A model generated the notes under the pieces. The model was not told the DNA's origin. It worked only from the letters and a program-made list of their open reading frames with translations, and did no database searches. Below, one piece after another: positions 17,373 through 26,046 of a stretch of 64,000 nt of DNA. The first letter of the stretch is position 1; each line of letters begins with the position of its first letter. The stretch spans positions 124,001 to 188,000 of the forward strand of contig JBALVY010000001.1 of assembly GCA_036960375.1 (NCBI GenBank). Reading direction: 5' to 3'. Source of the DNA: CAWVSB01 sp036960375 (lineage in GTDB: Bacteria; Pseudomonadota; Gammaproteobacteria; Pseudomonadales; CAWVSB01). The translations under genes and the position numbers were made by a program.

Positions 17373-18167
17373 TTAGATACGCTCACGTCGGGCCAGCACA
17401 TGAACGTAACGGCCCATGAATTTATAGGGCTCTCGCTCGGCATAGTATTGTTCCAATTCAAGTAATTCGTTCAAGGGCATATCCTGCTGCTCTTTTGGCA
17501 GCCAATCATGCAATACACGTATGCCACTCACCGCCAGCACCTCCATGCCCTCTTTCTCGAGGCAAGCCAACACATCCTCCGGAAACTGCGCATTGGGCGG
17601 GCTTAAGCCTTTACGGCGAGGTTTTTTCGCCTCTGGCCGAGGCAATAAATATTCGACATTGCCCTTAAGGGCATTATTTAGCACTAGCGAATGGCGATTA
17701 TAAAAAGCCAGTGAAAGATAGCCTTCTGTCTTCACCAAGGCCAACATCTGAGACAAGGTATCTAAAGGTTTCGCCAACCACTCCAACAGGGCATGACAGA
17801 CAACCAGGTCAAACTGAGGTGACGGTTTTTGCTCACATAAAGTCTGCACAGCACCATGATGTAGCCGTAACTTATCTTGCCCGGACAACTGGCAAGCGAG
17901 TCTCTGCTCGGCTCGGGCTAGCATATCCTGTGAAATATCGTTCAAGACTACATCGTGACCCAATGCCAGCATTCGACCCGTCATTTGACCCAGCCCGCCG
18001 GCCGCATCCAGTATTTTCAGACAAGACCCTGAAGTTAATGCAGGCAAATTTCCCGTCAAATGGCGCCAGATCATTTCTTCTCGCAATACGCCTTTGCTAC
18101 TGCCGTAAATACGCTGTTCAAAACGCTCAGCCATACCATCAAAGTTGCGATCTAGCATCTCATCCAA
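17373..18167 (-). CDS. cmoM: tRNA 5-carboxymethoxyuridine methyltransferase CmoM
   Basis: A 264-residue class I SAM methyltransferase similar to E. coli CmoM (SmtA), which methylates cmo5U34 to mcmo5U in tRNA. Family segments are DRNFDGMAERFEQRIYG at the N-terminus, the SAM-binding LDAAGGLGQMTGRML near residue 53, VVCHALLEWLAKP near 126, LSLAFYNRHSLVLNN near 155 and the C-terminal GRYVHVLARRE. The N-terminal and C-terminal signatures distinguish it from generic methyltransferases. It is divergent from the crotonase gene. Confidence 0.88.
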   Translation of the reverse strand: MDEMLDRNFDGMAERFEQRIYGSSKGVLREEMIWRHLTGNLPALTSGSCLKILDAAGGLGQMTGRMLALGHDVVLNDISQDMLARAEQRLACQLSGQDKLRLHHGAVQTLCEQKPSPQFDLVVCHALLEWLAKPLDTLSQMLALVKTEGYLSLAFYNRHSLVLNNALKGNVEYLLPRPEAKKPRRKGLSPPNAQFPEDVLACLEKEGMEVLAVSGIRVLHDWLPKEQQDMPLNELLELEQYYAEREPYKFMGRYVHVLARRERI

Positions 18168-18312
18168 ATTTACAACGCCCTCTTCTTAAGACTCTAAACA
18201 AAATATGTCACAAACCGAAAAACGGCACCTCTTTGGTTAACAATATTTATCTATGCACTGCGTTTGTGGCGAGTATCCTGAAAACCTTTAATGGTCCAAG
18301 AGTACTGCTGCA

Positions 18313-19116
18313 ATGTCCTTTGTATTGATAGACAAACCCCGTCCACATATCACTCAAATTACGCTGAATCGGCCAGAGCGCATGAACGCCATGGCCTTTG
18401 ATGTGATGGTACCATTGAAGGAAGCCTTGCAAGAAATCAGCTTCGATAACGATACCCGTGTGGTCATATTAACAGGGGCAGGTGCTGGTTTTTGCTCTGG
18501 CGCTGATCTTGAAGACCCAGGTTACCTGGCTATTTTTGATGGCCTGACTATGCCCGGTATCGCCCGGCGGGCAATGAAAGTGCTGGATGACGTAATTACC
18601 TCTATTCGGGATATGCATCAACCGGTGATCGGCGCTATCAACGGACCGGCCATTGGTGGTGGGTTTTGTCTCAGTATGGCAACTGATATACGTGTTGCCG
18701 CTCAAAGCGCTTATTTTCGACCAGCAGGGATCAATAACGGTCTTACCGCAGCCGAATTGGGCCTGAGCTATATGCTACCTCGCGCTATTGGTTCATCTCG
18801 GGCCTTTGAAATTATGCTGTCGGGGCGTGATGTGGATTCCCAGGAAGCAGCCAATATTGGCCTTGTCTCACGTACAGTTGCTGATGACGATTTACTGGAT
18901 ACCTGTTTCACTATGGCCGAACGGATGGTGGGCTATAGTCAACTGGGGGTAGAAATCACCAAGCAAATGCTATGGGCGGGGCTGGAAGCGGGAAGCATGC
19001 ATTCCCACATGAATCACGAAGGCCACGCGCAACTATTTGTTCGTATGACTACCAAGAATTTTGAGGAAGCCATTCGAGCGCGCAGTGAAAATCGTCCAGC
19101 GGACTTCCAGGACTAA
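18313..19116 (+). CDS. Enoyl-CoA hydratase/isomerase (crotonase) family protein
   Basis: A 267-residue crotonase-fold enzyme acting on an acyl-CoA. The oxyanion-hole segments are GFCSGADL (about 57-64) and AINGPAIGGG (about 108-117). The catalytic-glutamate region reads TAAELGLSYMLPR, typical of the EchA12-like subgroup. Hydratase versus isomerase activity and the substrate cannot be decided. No other beta-oxidation gene adjoins it. The 145 bp between it and the divergent cmoM gene should hold both promoters. Confidence 0.88.
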   Translation: MSFVLIDKPRPHITQITLNRPERMNAMAFDVMVPLKEALQEISFDNDTRVVILTGAGAGFCSGADLEDPGYLAIFDGLTMPGIARRAMKVLDDVITSIRDMHQPVIGAINGPAIGGGFCLSMATDIRVAAQSAYFRPAGINNGLTAAELGLSYMLPRAIGSSRAFEIMLSGRDVDSQEAANIGLVSRTVADDDLLDTCFTMAERMVGYSQLGVEITKQMLWAGLEAGSMHSHMNHEGHAQLFVRMTTKNFEEAIRARSENRPADFQD

Positions 19117-19193
19117 ACCACTGGGCAAAATGCTGGCAGAGCCATCAGGATTCGCGCTAATATGTAGCGCTTATTCTGATGGGAGCAGCACCA

Positions 19194-19652
19194 ATGGTAT
19201 TTGTACCGGAATACTGGCACTGGCTGGTTTTGGGCATGGCCCTGATAGTCATAGAAATATTTCTGCCAAGCTTTACCATTCTCTGGTTTGGTCTGGGCGC
19301 AATAGTCGCTGGCGTATTACTGTGGATATTCCCTGATCTCTCTTTTACCCTTCAGCTAATAGTCTGGGCGGTAGCATCCATTGCATTTACCGTCGCCTGG
19401 TTTAAAGTTTTCAAACCCAAAATGACAGACAAGACAACCGCGGGTATTAGCCATGAGGCCGCTCTCGGTGAAGTCGGTCTGGTAATACGCCCACCGGTCA
19501 ACACGCAACGCGGTATGGTTCGTTTCACTTTACCCGTCGTCGGTAACGACGAGTGGGAATTTGTCTGCGAAGATACCGTTCTCGTGGGCGATAAAGTCAT
19601 TATTCAGGAAATTTCTGGCAACACTCTCGTCGTCAGCAAACAGGGAATCTAA
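19194..19652 (+). CDS. NfeD-like membrane protein
   Basis: A 152-residue inner-membrane protein. The N-terminus holds the conserved EYWHWLVLGMALIVIEIF segment, two or three hydrophobic helices up to residue ~75, and a C-terminal OB-fold NfeD domain (GEVGLVIRPPVN ... GDKVIIQEISGNTLVV). NfeD-like proteins pair with SPFH proteins such as QmcA, whose gene follows by 13 bp. An ATG at 19179 is in frame, but GGGAG at 19181 positions the start at 19194. The pair is thought to organise membrane microdomains or quality control. Confidence 0.88.
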   Translation: MVFVPEYWHWLVLGMALIVIEIFLPSFTILWFGLGAIVAGVLLWIFPDLSFTLQLIVWAVASIAFTVAWFKVFKPKMTDKTTAGISHEAALGEVGLVIRPPVNTQRGMVRFTLPVVGNDEWEFVCEDTVLVGDKVIIQEISGNTLVVSKQGI

Positions 19653-19665
19653 ACAGGAGCTCCTT

Positions 19666-20517
19666 ATGGAACCCACTATTATCGCTTTTGCCTTCACCAT
19701 TGTGGTGATTGTTACTATCGCCCTTGGTGTTCGACTAGTGCCGCAAGGAAGTAAGTTTGTTGTGCAAAGGTTGGGTAAATATGACAAAACTCTGCCGCCT
19801 GGTCTCAATTTAATCATCCCCTATGTTGATACTGTTGCCTACAAAGTCACAACCAAGGATATTGTGCTGGATATTCCCAGTCAGGAAGTGATTACCCGTG
19901 ACAACGTCGTAATCATCGCCAATGCGGTGGCCTATATTAATATTCTTTCGCCCGAAAAAGCCGTATACGGGGTAGAAAATTATGAACTCGCCATTCGTAC
20001 TCTGGTGCAAACCTCCTTGCGTTCCATCATCGGCGAAATGGCTCTGGATGACGCCCTGTCTTCACGCGACCAAATCAAGGCCAAGCTTAAAAGCTCTATT
20101 TCTGATGATATTGCCGACTGGGGTATTACCCTGAAAACGGTTGAAATTCAGGATATCAACCCCTCGCCAACCATGCAGCACGCGATGGAAGAACAAGCTG
20201 CAGCCGAACGCGCCCGTCGGGCCACAGTCACTCGCGCTGACGGTGACAAAACTGCCGCTATACTGCAAGCCGAGGGCCGGTTGGAGGCCTCACGGCGTGA
20301 TGCTGAAGCTAAAGTCGTTCTGGCCGAAGCCACCCGCGAAGCCATGATCAAAGTCCGTGAGGGTATTGCCAGCGAAGAGCTGCCCGCTATGTATCTTCTC
20401 GGTGAGAAATATGTGGAAGCGATGCGAGAATTGTCAAAATCAGACAATGCCAAAACGGTGATACTACCAGCAGACCTCCCCGCTGCGGTACGCGGTCTAA
20501 TGAGCAACCCAAAATAG
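19666..20517 (+). CDS. qmcA: SPFH/stomatin-like protein (QmcA family)
   Basis: A 283-residue membrane-anchored SPFH protein. One N-terminal helix (about 4-24) is followed by the stomatin signature VPQGSKFVVQRLGKYDKTLPPG, the SPFH domain to ~200, and a helical Ala/Glu-rich C-terminal region (EEQAAAERARRATVTRADGD) that drives oligomerisation. The open frame extends upstream to 19561 inside the NfeD gene, but AGGAG before ATG 19666 and the family N-terminus decide the start. QmcA in E. coli genetically interacts with FtsH/HtpX quality control. Forms an operon with the NfeD-like gene. Confidence 0.9.
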   Translation: MEPTIIAFAFTIVVIVTIALGVRLVPQGSKFVVQRLGKYDKTLPPGLNLIIPYVDTVAYKVTTKDIVLDIPSQEVITRDNVVIIANAVAYINILSPEKAVYGVENYELAIRTLVQTSLRSIIGEMALDDALSSRDQIKAKLKSSISDDIADWGITLKTVEIQDINPSPTMQHAMEEQAAAERARRATVTRADGDKTAAILQAEGRLEASRRDAEAKVVLAEATREAMIKVREGIASEELPAMYLLGEKYVEAMRELSKSDNAKTVILPADLPAAVRGLMSNPK

Positions 20518-20557
20518 CGTTATAGATTTCAAACTTATTTGTTAGAGGCATAGATAT

Positions 20558-21496
20558 ATGGTGAATAAACTAATTATCGTATCCGCATTACTGGTACTGA
20601 TCGGCTGTGGCGAATCAAATACACCACAACCTGTCCAGCAGCCAGAACCAGAACAATTGAGCGCTGTAGAAGTAGAACCCGCCGTAGAGCTCAGCTCTGC
20701 CATCGACACATCACCGGTTGAGCTTGACGCTGTGCTCGCTGATCAGCCCGAAGATGTGCAAGCGCGTTTCCTCTACCGTCATCCTAAGGAAACACTGGAG
20801 TTTTTTGGCATCAAACCCGGAATGTCGGTAGTTGAACCTCTACCCGGGCGCGGCTGGTATTCCAAAATTTTATTGGGCTATCTTGGTAAAGACGGACAAC
20901 TTATCGGTGCAGACTATGCCGCCGATATGTACGCCCTATTTGGCTTCATGAGCCCGCAAGCACTGATAGCAAAAGAAACCTGGGTGACCACATGGACTGG
21001 CGATGCTGAAGGCTGGCGCAACGAAGACAGTGCCGGCGTACAGGCCTTCGTTTTGGGCACGCTTCCCGAACAGATGAAAGCCAGTGCTGATGCCGTTGTG
21101 TCGGTACGCGCGCTGCATAACCTGGCCCGTTTTGAAGACCAGGGTCAGTATCTAAGCAAAGCCATTCAGAATTTCTATGATGTGCTCAAACCCGGCGGTA
21201 TTCTGGGCATAGTTCAGCATGAAGCCCGCGCTGATATGCCTGATGATTGGGCCAATGGATCGAATGGATACATTAAGAAGGCTTTTTTGATAGAGCGCCT
21301 GCAACAGGCCGGCTTTGAGTTTGTCGGGGAAACAGATATTAACAATAACCCCAAAGATCAACCGACAGTCGAAGACTTTGTATGGCGGCTGCCGCCCACA
21401 CTGCGGGGCGCACGCGACAATCCTGAATTAAAAGCACAGCGTGAGGCCATTGGTGAAACCAACCGAATGACACTGAAGTTTCGTAAACCTGAATAG
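20558..21496 (+). CDS. Predicted SAM methyltransferase with lipoprotein signal
   Basis: A 312-residue protein with an N-terminal lipoprotein signal (lipobox VLIGC, C17), a Pro/Glu/Gln-rich linker (about 20-60), and a methyltransferase-like Rossmann domain. The family segments ARFLYRHPKETLEFFGIKPG, VVEPLPGRGWYSKIL, DAVVSVRALHNLARF and LKPGGILGIVQHEARA match the COG4798-type predicted methyltransferases, many of which also carry signal peptides. SAM is not expected in the periplasm, so the substrate, or even catalysis, is uncertain. It sits 40 bp after qmcA. Confidence 0.82.
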   Translation: MVNKLIIVSALLVLIGCGESNTPQPVQQPEPEQLSAVEVEPAVELSSAIDTSPVELDAVLADQPEDVQARFLYRHPKETLEFFGIKPGMSVVEPLPGRGWYSKILLGYLGKDGQLIGADYAADMYALFGFMSPQALIAKETWVTTWTGDAEGWRNEDSAGVQAFVLGTLPEQMKASADAVVSVRALHNLARFEDQGQYLSKAIQNFYDVLKPGGILGIVQHEARADMPDDWANGSNGYIKKAFLIERLQQAGFEFVGETDINNNPKDQPTVEDFVWRLPPTLRGARDNPELKAQREAIGETNRMTLKFRKPE

Positions 21497-21517
21497 CACA
21501 AAAAACCGAGGCTGAGC

Positions 21518-22057
21518 GTGTCTGAAAAATTCGAGCAACTGTCCGCAATACACATTGAATTCATCCAGAATCAACATCTGTTTTTTGTGGGCACTGCTGC
21601 GGCAGACGGCTTGGTGAATGTGTCGCCCAAAGGCATGGACAGTTTAAAGGTCATCGACAGTAAAACGGTGGCATGGCTTAACCTGACTGGCAGCGGCAAC
21701 GAAACCGCGGCCCATGTTCAAGAACATAACCGCATGACGATTATGTTTTGCTCATTCGATAAACAGCCGCTAATTTTGCGGCTTTATGGTCACGCCAGAG
21801 TGCTCCATCCGAGAGATCAAGAATGGGATACGCTAATAGATCTATTTCCTGCCTATACCGGCGCCCGGCAGATTTTCGAGTTAGAACTGGATATGGTGCA
21901 GAGATCCTGTGGCTATGCGGTACCCTTTTATGAACTAAAGGGCGAACGCCCAACCTTATTCAAATGGGCTGAGAACAGAGGCAGAGAGGCCGTTGAACAA
22001 TACTGGCAAGACAAAAATACCCTTAGCCTGGACAACAAGGACACCGGAATTCTTTAA
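21518..22057 (+). CDS. Pyridoxamine 5'-phosphate oxidase-like protein
   Basis: A 179-residue flavin-binding split-barrel protein of the PNPOx-like group. The N-terminal helix IHIEFIQNQHLFFVGTAAADG and the barrel strands VNVSPKGMDSLKV, NLTGSGNETAAHV and LRLYGHARVLHP are typical; GSGNET contacts FMN in relatives. It is not the vitamin B6 oxidase PdxH, being shorter and lacking its C-terminal signature. The GTG start has GAGGC upstream. The substrate is unknown. Confidence 0.82.
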   Translation: MSEKFEQLSAIHIEFIQNQHLFFVGTAAADGLVNVSPKGMDSLKVIDSKTVAWLNLTGSGNETAAHVQEHNRMTIMFCSFDKQPLILRLYGHARVLHPRDQEWDTLIDLFPAYTGARQIFELELDMVQRSCGYAVPFYELKGERPTLFKWAENRGREAVEQYWQDKNTLSLDNKDTGIL

Positions 22058-22060
22058 ACT

Positions 22061-22089
22061 CTGACAGACTCAGAACAAAACCCTATAAT
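22061..22089 (+). promoter_or_regulatory. Sigma-70-type promoter for the acyltransferase gene
   Basis: CTGACA (22061-22066) and TATAAT (22084-22089) are separated by exactly 17 bp, a near-consensus sigma-70 promoter. Transcription should start near 22096. The in-frame ATG at 22088 falls inside the -10 box and therefore cannot be the translation start, which argues for ATG 22121. Confidence 0.7.
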
Positions 22090-22120
22090 GGCCACTCGCC
22101 TCCTATCAGTGATCATCACC

Positions 22121-22999
22121 ATGACTACAGCAAAAAATGACGACCAACCCCTTGACGCGCTGGCGCTTGAAAAACATATCGAACGCGCCCTGGCCGTAGA
22201 ACCTGATGATATTGACGCTAACAACTTTGCCTACAAAATAATAAAGCGACTGTTTAACCCCATGGTTGTGGGTGCAGAAAACATCCCCGACCAGCCCTGC
22301 CTGTTCGTAGGCAATCATTCATTGTTTGCTCTGGATGGCTTGGTATTAGGGCCCGTGATGCATCAAGAACTGGGGCGCTTTGTCCGGCCCATGGGCGATA
22401 AGTTTTTGTGGAGTGTCGACCAGATAGGCGATGCGCTGGTAGACTTCGGCGCAGTCATTGGCCACCCGGATACCTGTAGCGCCCTGATGAACAATGGTAG
22501 CGATTTACTGGTTTTTCCCGGCGGCGCCCACGAAGCCGTAAAGTCAGCCAGCGACATGTATATGCTGCAATGGAAACAACGCTACGGCTTCGTAAAACTG
22601 GCAGCCAAACACGGATATACCATCATGCCCTTCGGCATGGTTGGGCCTGATGAATTCTATGGGCACTTAATTGAGGGTAATGAACTGCTCGATTCCATGC
22701 TGGGAAAAGCTCTTATACGTCTTGGTGTTATCAGTAAAGACACCCGTCCTGACATGTTACCTCCTCTGCCGGTGGGAGCCTTCGGCTCCTTATTCCCCAA
22801 ACCCCAGCGCTGTTACCTTGGTTTCGGAGAACCGATAGACCTGAGCGCATTTGAGGGCAAAAAACCGGCACAAAAAACACTGACAAAAATTCGTGGCCAA
22901 GTGGCAGAAGAGATTGAGAACCAGCTATCTGAGCTGCTTTTGTTACGCGAACAAAATAAAGGCAAGGACGGTTTGCTGCGTAGACTACTCACCTTATAA
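22121..22999 (+). CDS. Lysophospholipid acyltransferase-like protein (PlsC/DAGAT type)
   Basis: A 292-residue acyltransferase. The catalytic NHxxxxD motif is NHSLFALD near residue 65, followed by FPGGAHEAVKS near 135, the acceptor-binding block typical of DAGAT-like LPLATs, and IMPFGMVGPDEFY near 175. The substrate is uncertain: lysophosphatidate, diacylglycerol/wax-ester type, or another acceptor. The start at 22121 (MTTAKNDDQPLDAL) is chosen because the upstream ATG overlaps the promoter's -10 element. No signal peptide; it probably binds peripherally to the inner membrane. Confidence 0.8.
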   Translation: MTTAKNDDQPLDALALEKHIERALAVEPDDIDANNFAYKIIKRLFNPMVVGAENIPDQPCLFVGNHSLFALDGLVLGPVMHQELGRFVRPMGDKFLWSVDQIGDALVDFGAVIGHPDTCSALMNNGSDLLVFPGGAHEAVKSASDMYMLQWKQRYGFVKLAAKHGYTIMPFGMVGPDEFYGHLIEGNELLDSMLGKALIRLGVISKDTRPDMLPPLPVGAFGSLFPKPQRCYLGFGEPIDLSAFEGKKPAQKTLTKIRGQVAEEIENQLSELLLLREQNKGKDGLLRRLLTL

Positions 23000-23027
23000 A
23001 ACGCCTGGCTGAATCAAAACCCGAATA

Positions 23028-24017
23028 TCAACGCAGGCTATTGAGACCAACAAAACCGCCGTTATTGTTGTAACTCAATTCTCTCATCAGATGCGCAAAG
23101 CGTGTAGCCGATGCGGCACTTCCTCCCTGTACTAATAAATGAACAGGGAAACCAATGGTGTGAATGCGCACGCGCTGCTCGCCGGATTTTTTACCGCGAT
23201 TCAAGCGTTCAACCGTATCCAATACCGATGCCATGGAACTGCCGGTAAAGTCATCACCAAAAACGTATAGGCTGATTTTTTTATCGTCTTTGGCAAAAGT
23301 ACGAATAGCCTGCTGGATACCCTCCACCGGGCTTGAGTTACTAAAGGGATGCCAAGTCTGTAAGGTATTGGCGATAATTTGACGGCGGCCTTCCGAGTCC
23401 GGTATCCAGCGGCCACGATAACTACCAAACATATACTGGCCCATATCGTTCATGACTTGTATGCCTTTGACCGTAGGGTAAATGCGCAAAATATTGAGCA
23501 TTTCCCTTCGCACTCTGCTCCAGGCAAATTTATACATACTGCCGGAGGTATCAATGATAAAAACAATATATTCGCTATCGACGGGAATACCGCCAATCAC
23601 CTGATTACTGACGTGCTTTTGCCGCGCCAGCAAACGTTCCATTTCTGCGGTCAAAGACTGTAAAGCTTGTCGTAACTGATCCCTCTCACCACCCGGTTCA
23701 CCCAGCAGCTTGCGGCTGTTGGCCTCCAAAGATTCCAGTTCAACACTTAATAGGGCTATACGCTGCTGATATTGGGACAACTGCTCTTGCTTATTCATCA
23801 AATCACGGTTCAACACCTGCGTTTCACCACGCAGCTCGAACAACTGTTCTTGCATTTCGATGACTAAACCACTATTTGCATCAGGCACGTCTTCCAACGC
23901 ACCACCTACACCCAGTTTGGAAATGATTAGCAACAATACAATAGCGCCAAAACCACAGCTGATCACATCCAGAAAAGCAATATCGGCATCTGGTACAGCA
24001 CGACGAAAAATCTTCAT
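23028..24017 (-). CDS. TolR/ExbD-like helix plus coiled coil plus VWA domain protein, copy 1
   Basis: A 329-residue single-pass membrane protein and last gene of the nine-gene cluster. The N-terminal helix (about 13-34) contains FLDVISCGFGA; D17 sits where ExbD/TolR proteins have their proton-accepting aspartate. A coiled coil spans ~52-135. The C-terminal VWA domain (149-329) has an intact MIDAS start D156-T-S158-G-S160 and a later FGDDFTGSS. ATG 24017 overlaps the stop of the preceding VWA gene (ATGA); a frame extending to 24074 is ignored. Topology by analogy: short cytoplasmic N-terminus, periplasmic coiled coil and VWA. Function unknown. Confidence 0.85.
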   Translation of the reverse strand: MKIFRRAVPDADIAFLDVISCGFGAIVLLLIISKLGVGGALEDVPDANSGLVIEMQEQLFELRGETQVLNRDLMNKQEQLSQYQQRIALLSVELESLEANSRKLLGEPGGERDQLRQALQSLTAEMERLLARQKHVSNQVIGGIPVDSEYIVFIIDTSGSMYKFAWSRVRREMLNILRIYPTVKGIQVMNDMGQYMFGSYRGRWIPDSEGRRQIIANTLQTWHPFSNSSPVEGIQQAIRTFAKDDKKISLYVFGDDFTGSSMASVLDTVERLNRGKKSGEQRVRIHTIGFPVHLLVQGGSAASATRFAHLMRELSYNNNGGFVGLNSLR

Positions 24018-25069
24018 GGCCAATCCCTCGCCGGTGCCAAAAACGAACCATCGGTGGTCAAAGCTAACTGCCAAAAAGCACCCGCTGCAGTAGGGTCACC
24101 CTCCATGGGTAAAAGAATCGTATTCACCGGCACACCCGGTGGCAGTACTTTAGCCGCATCGCGAAAGTATTTTTCCCGATCACGCAGCCCTACCGTATTA
24201 CCCTTTGGTCGGGTCGCTCCCTGTGTGGGCAAACCGTCGGTGATCAATAAAATATTGTCCGGCTGGGGTGACAGTTTGGCTGCGGCCTTAAAGGCATTGA
24301 CCAAACTGGTGCCGCCGGTTGGCGCATAGGTCGATAAGTCTGTCAGAGACTGGTTTAGCTGCTCGCTATCGCCCACCTTAAGCCACTTACCGTTGGTCGA
24401 CTTGGTGCTGGCAATGGCTCGTGTATCAAATCGGTAAACCTGGTATTGATTATCACGTGGTAATTGTGCTGCCAGCCATTCAGCCGTGCGCACGGCCTGA
24501 CGCCATTTTGCCGCGGAATTACGCTGGCTCTCTGGCATATTTTTCAAACGAATAGCATTAACGATAGTATCCGACAACATACTGGCTGAAGAATCCACCA
24601 ATATTAGCGTCCTGCGGCCGCCGAGCTTTAGGCCGGTAAGATACTGGCGGTCGCCCTGACCGCTAAATTTACGTACGTCATCACCGCGCTCTTCTTTTCG
24701 CAGCCGTTCAACTTTGTCCTGAGTATCGAGTACTTCTTCACGCAGATCAGCAACCTGCTTCTCCTTTGTTTTCTCCTTCTCAATTTGGCTGCGTATTTTT
24801 TCAATTTCGGTCTCTACGCGCCGCGCCAAACCCTGCGCAATCTCCACTTTTTCAGCAATCAATTTATCCGTATTAAACAATTCAACTTTCTTTTCTTGCT
24901 CAGCAATAACTTCTTTTTCCAGCAAATCAATTTCAGCCGACATATCAGTGATAACGGGAATCGTCGATTGATGTTTGAGAATAAGGAAAAGCAAGGTAGC
25001 CGCACCAAAACCACAGGCCATAATATCGAGAAAAGAAAGGCTAAAAGGGTTTAGCTCGCGACGGCGCAT
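24014..25069 (-). CDS. TolR/ExbD-like helix plus coiled coil plus VWA domain protein, copy 2
   Basis: A 351-residue paralogue-like partner of the next gene. The N-terminal helix (about 10-32) carries FLDIMACGFGA with D15 in the candidate proton-accepting position. A Lys/Glu-rich coiled coil covers ~45-128. The VWA domain (152-345) has MIDAS residues D159-S-S161-A-S163, the T of GGTSLVNAF and the D of LLITDGLPTQG. Sequence outside the helix motif differs strongly from copy 1, so the two are probably a heteromeric pair and not a recent duplication. The start lies five bases after the stop of the actin-like gene. Confidence 0.85.
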   Translation of the reverse strand: MRRRELNPFSLSFLDIMACGFGAATLLFLILKHQSTIPVITDMSAEIDLLEKEVIAEQEKKVELFNTDKLIAEKVEIAQGLARRVETEIEKIRSQIEKEKTKEKQVADLREEVLDTQDKVERLRKEERGDDVRKFSGQGDRQYLTGLKLGGRRTLILVDSSASMLSDTIVNAIRLKNMPESQRNSAAKWRQAVRTAEWLAAQLPRDNQYQVYRFDTRAIASTKSTNGKWLKVGDSEQLNQSLTDLSTYAPTGGTSLVNAFKAAAKLSPQPDNILLITDGLPTQGATRPKGNTVGLRDREKYFRDAAKVLPPGVPVNTILLPMEGDPTAAGAFWQLALTTDGSFLAPARDWP

Positions 25070-25074
25070 AGTGG

Positions 25075-26043
25075 CTAATCCAGCCTGGCTGAAAAGACTG
25101 AGCCATCGCCTACGGGTAAGCTATTGCCAGCCAGGGCTGCCTGCAAAACTGTTTCAGTTTCAAGCGCGATGACATCTGACAGATACTGACCAATTCCCGG
25201 CAGGGCGGCCCAGCGTTCAGTCACAATGGCCTGTCCAAACTCTAGCTGCTCAACGGCTTTTTTCATCCGCTGCATTCCCGGAGTCTGTAAATTTTGCCAT
25301 TGCTGCAGGCTAAGCTGCACTGTAATGGCTTCGGCACCTCGGCTTAATACAACTTCTGCAGAACCCTTGTCCAACAAACTGGCAAGGGTAACAGGCAGGC
25401 TATTATATAGCTGCTGCTCACTGCGCCCGTCATACAGGGGATCGTAACGATGCTCGGTTACGAAAAGCTGTGCCAACAACTTAATTAGATCTTTATGTAA
25501 CTGCTGTAAACCCAAACCGGGCAGATGAACAATAGACTGTCGTTCTGTGTATTCTCCTCGCTGCACACGCGTTAGTACCATTTCCCTGCGATGGATATCC
25601 AGGTGCAAAATTTCGCCACTGACGCTGCTATACACAGCGCAGAGCGTGCTGTAGTCAATCAGGCCCAAACAGCGAACACCCAGCGCGGCAACCAATCCTC
25701 GCAGAGCACCTAGAAATTCAATACTCTGATGGCTGGCCACCGCCAGCCATAACTCAGCAGGCTGACCTAGCTCGCTCCATACCGCATGCAAATGCGCATA
25801 GGCCAAGTCCATCGAGTTACGCGCCATCGCATGCGGCTGAATCAACGGTTCAAGCCCAGGACTAGACCAGAAATCACTATAACTTTGGTGTGGCGACTGC
25901 CATGCATGTAAGCGCGCAGCCTCACCCAGTATTAATCGCTCGCCCCCGGTATAAGCATAGGCAGGTGAACTGGCCTGCAAGCCTGCATCAGTACGGCCCA
26001 CCAGACCGATATCACTTATTGCTATGATTGCACGTTCAGTCAC
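25075..26043 (-). CDS. Hypothetical protein, possible degenerate actin/Hsp70-fold
   Basis: A 322-residue cytoplasmic protein without signal or membrane segments. Its outline recalls actin/Hsp70-like ATPases: a phosphate-1-like strand-turn AIIAISDIGLVGRTDAG at the N-terminus, a segment LRGLVAALGVRCLGLIDYSTLCAVYSS like the connect helix, and ILHLDIHRREMVLTRV where phosphate-2 (DxGggt) should be. The glycines of phosphate-2 are missing, so nucleotide hydrolysis is doubtful. This assignment is fold-level inference. It lies three bases downstream of the channel gene and five upstream of the VWA pair, so it is probably a cytoplasmic partner of the channel. Confidence 0.7.
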   Translation of the reverse strand: MTERAIIAISDIGLVGRTDAGLQASSPAYAYTGGERLILGEAARLHAWQSPHQSYSDFWSSPGLEPLIQPHAMARNSMDLAYAHLHAVWSELGQPAELWLAVASHQSIEFLGALRGLVAALGVRCLGLIDYSTLCAVYSSVSGEILHLDIHRREMVLTRVQRGEYTERQSIVHLPGLGLQQLHKDLIKLLAQLFVTEHRYDPLYDGRSEQQLYNSLPVTLASLLDKGSAEVVLSRGAEAITVQLSLQQWQNLQTPGMQRMKKAVEQLEFGQAIVTERWAALPGIGQYLSDVIALETETVLQAALAGNSLPVGDGSVFSARLD

Positions 26044-26046
26044 GGC

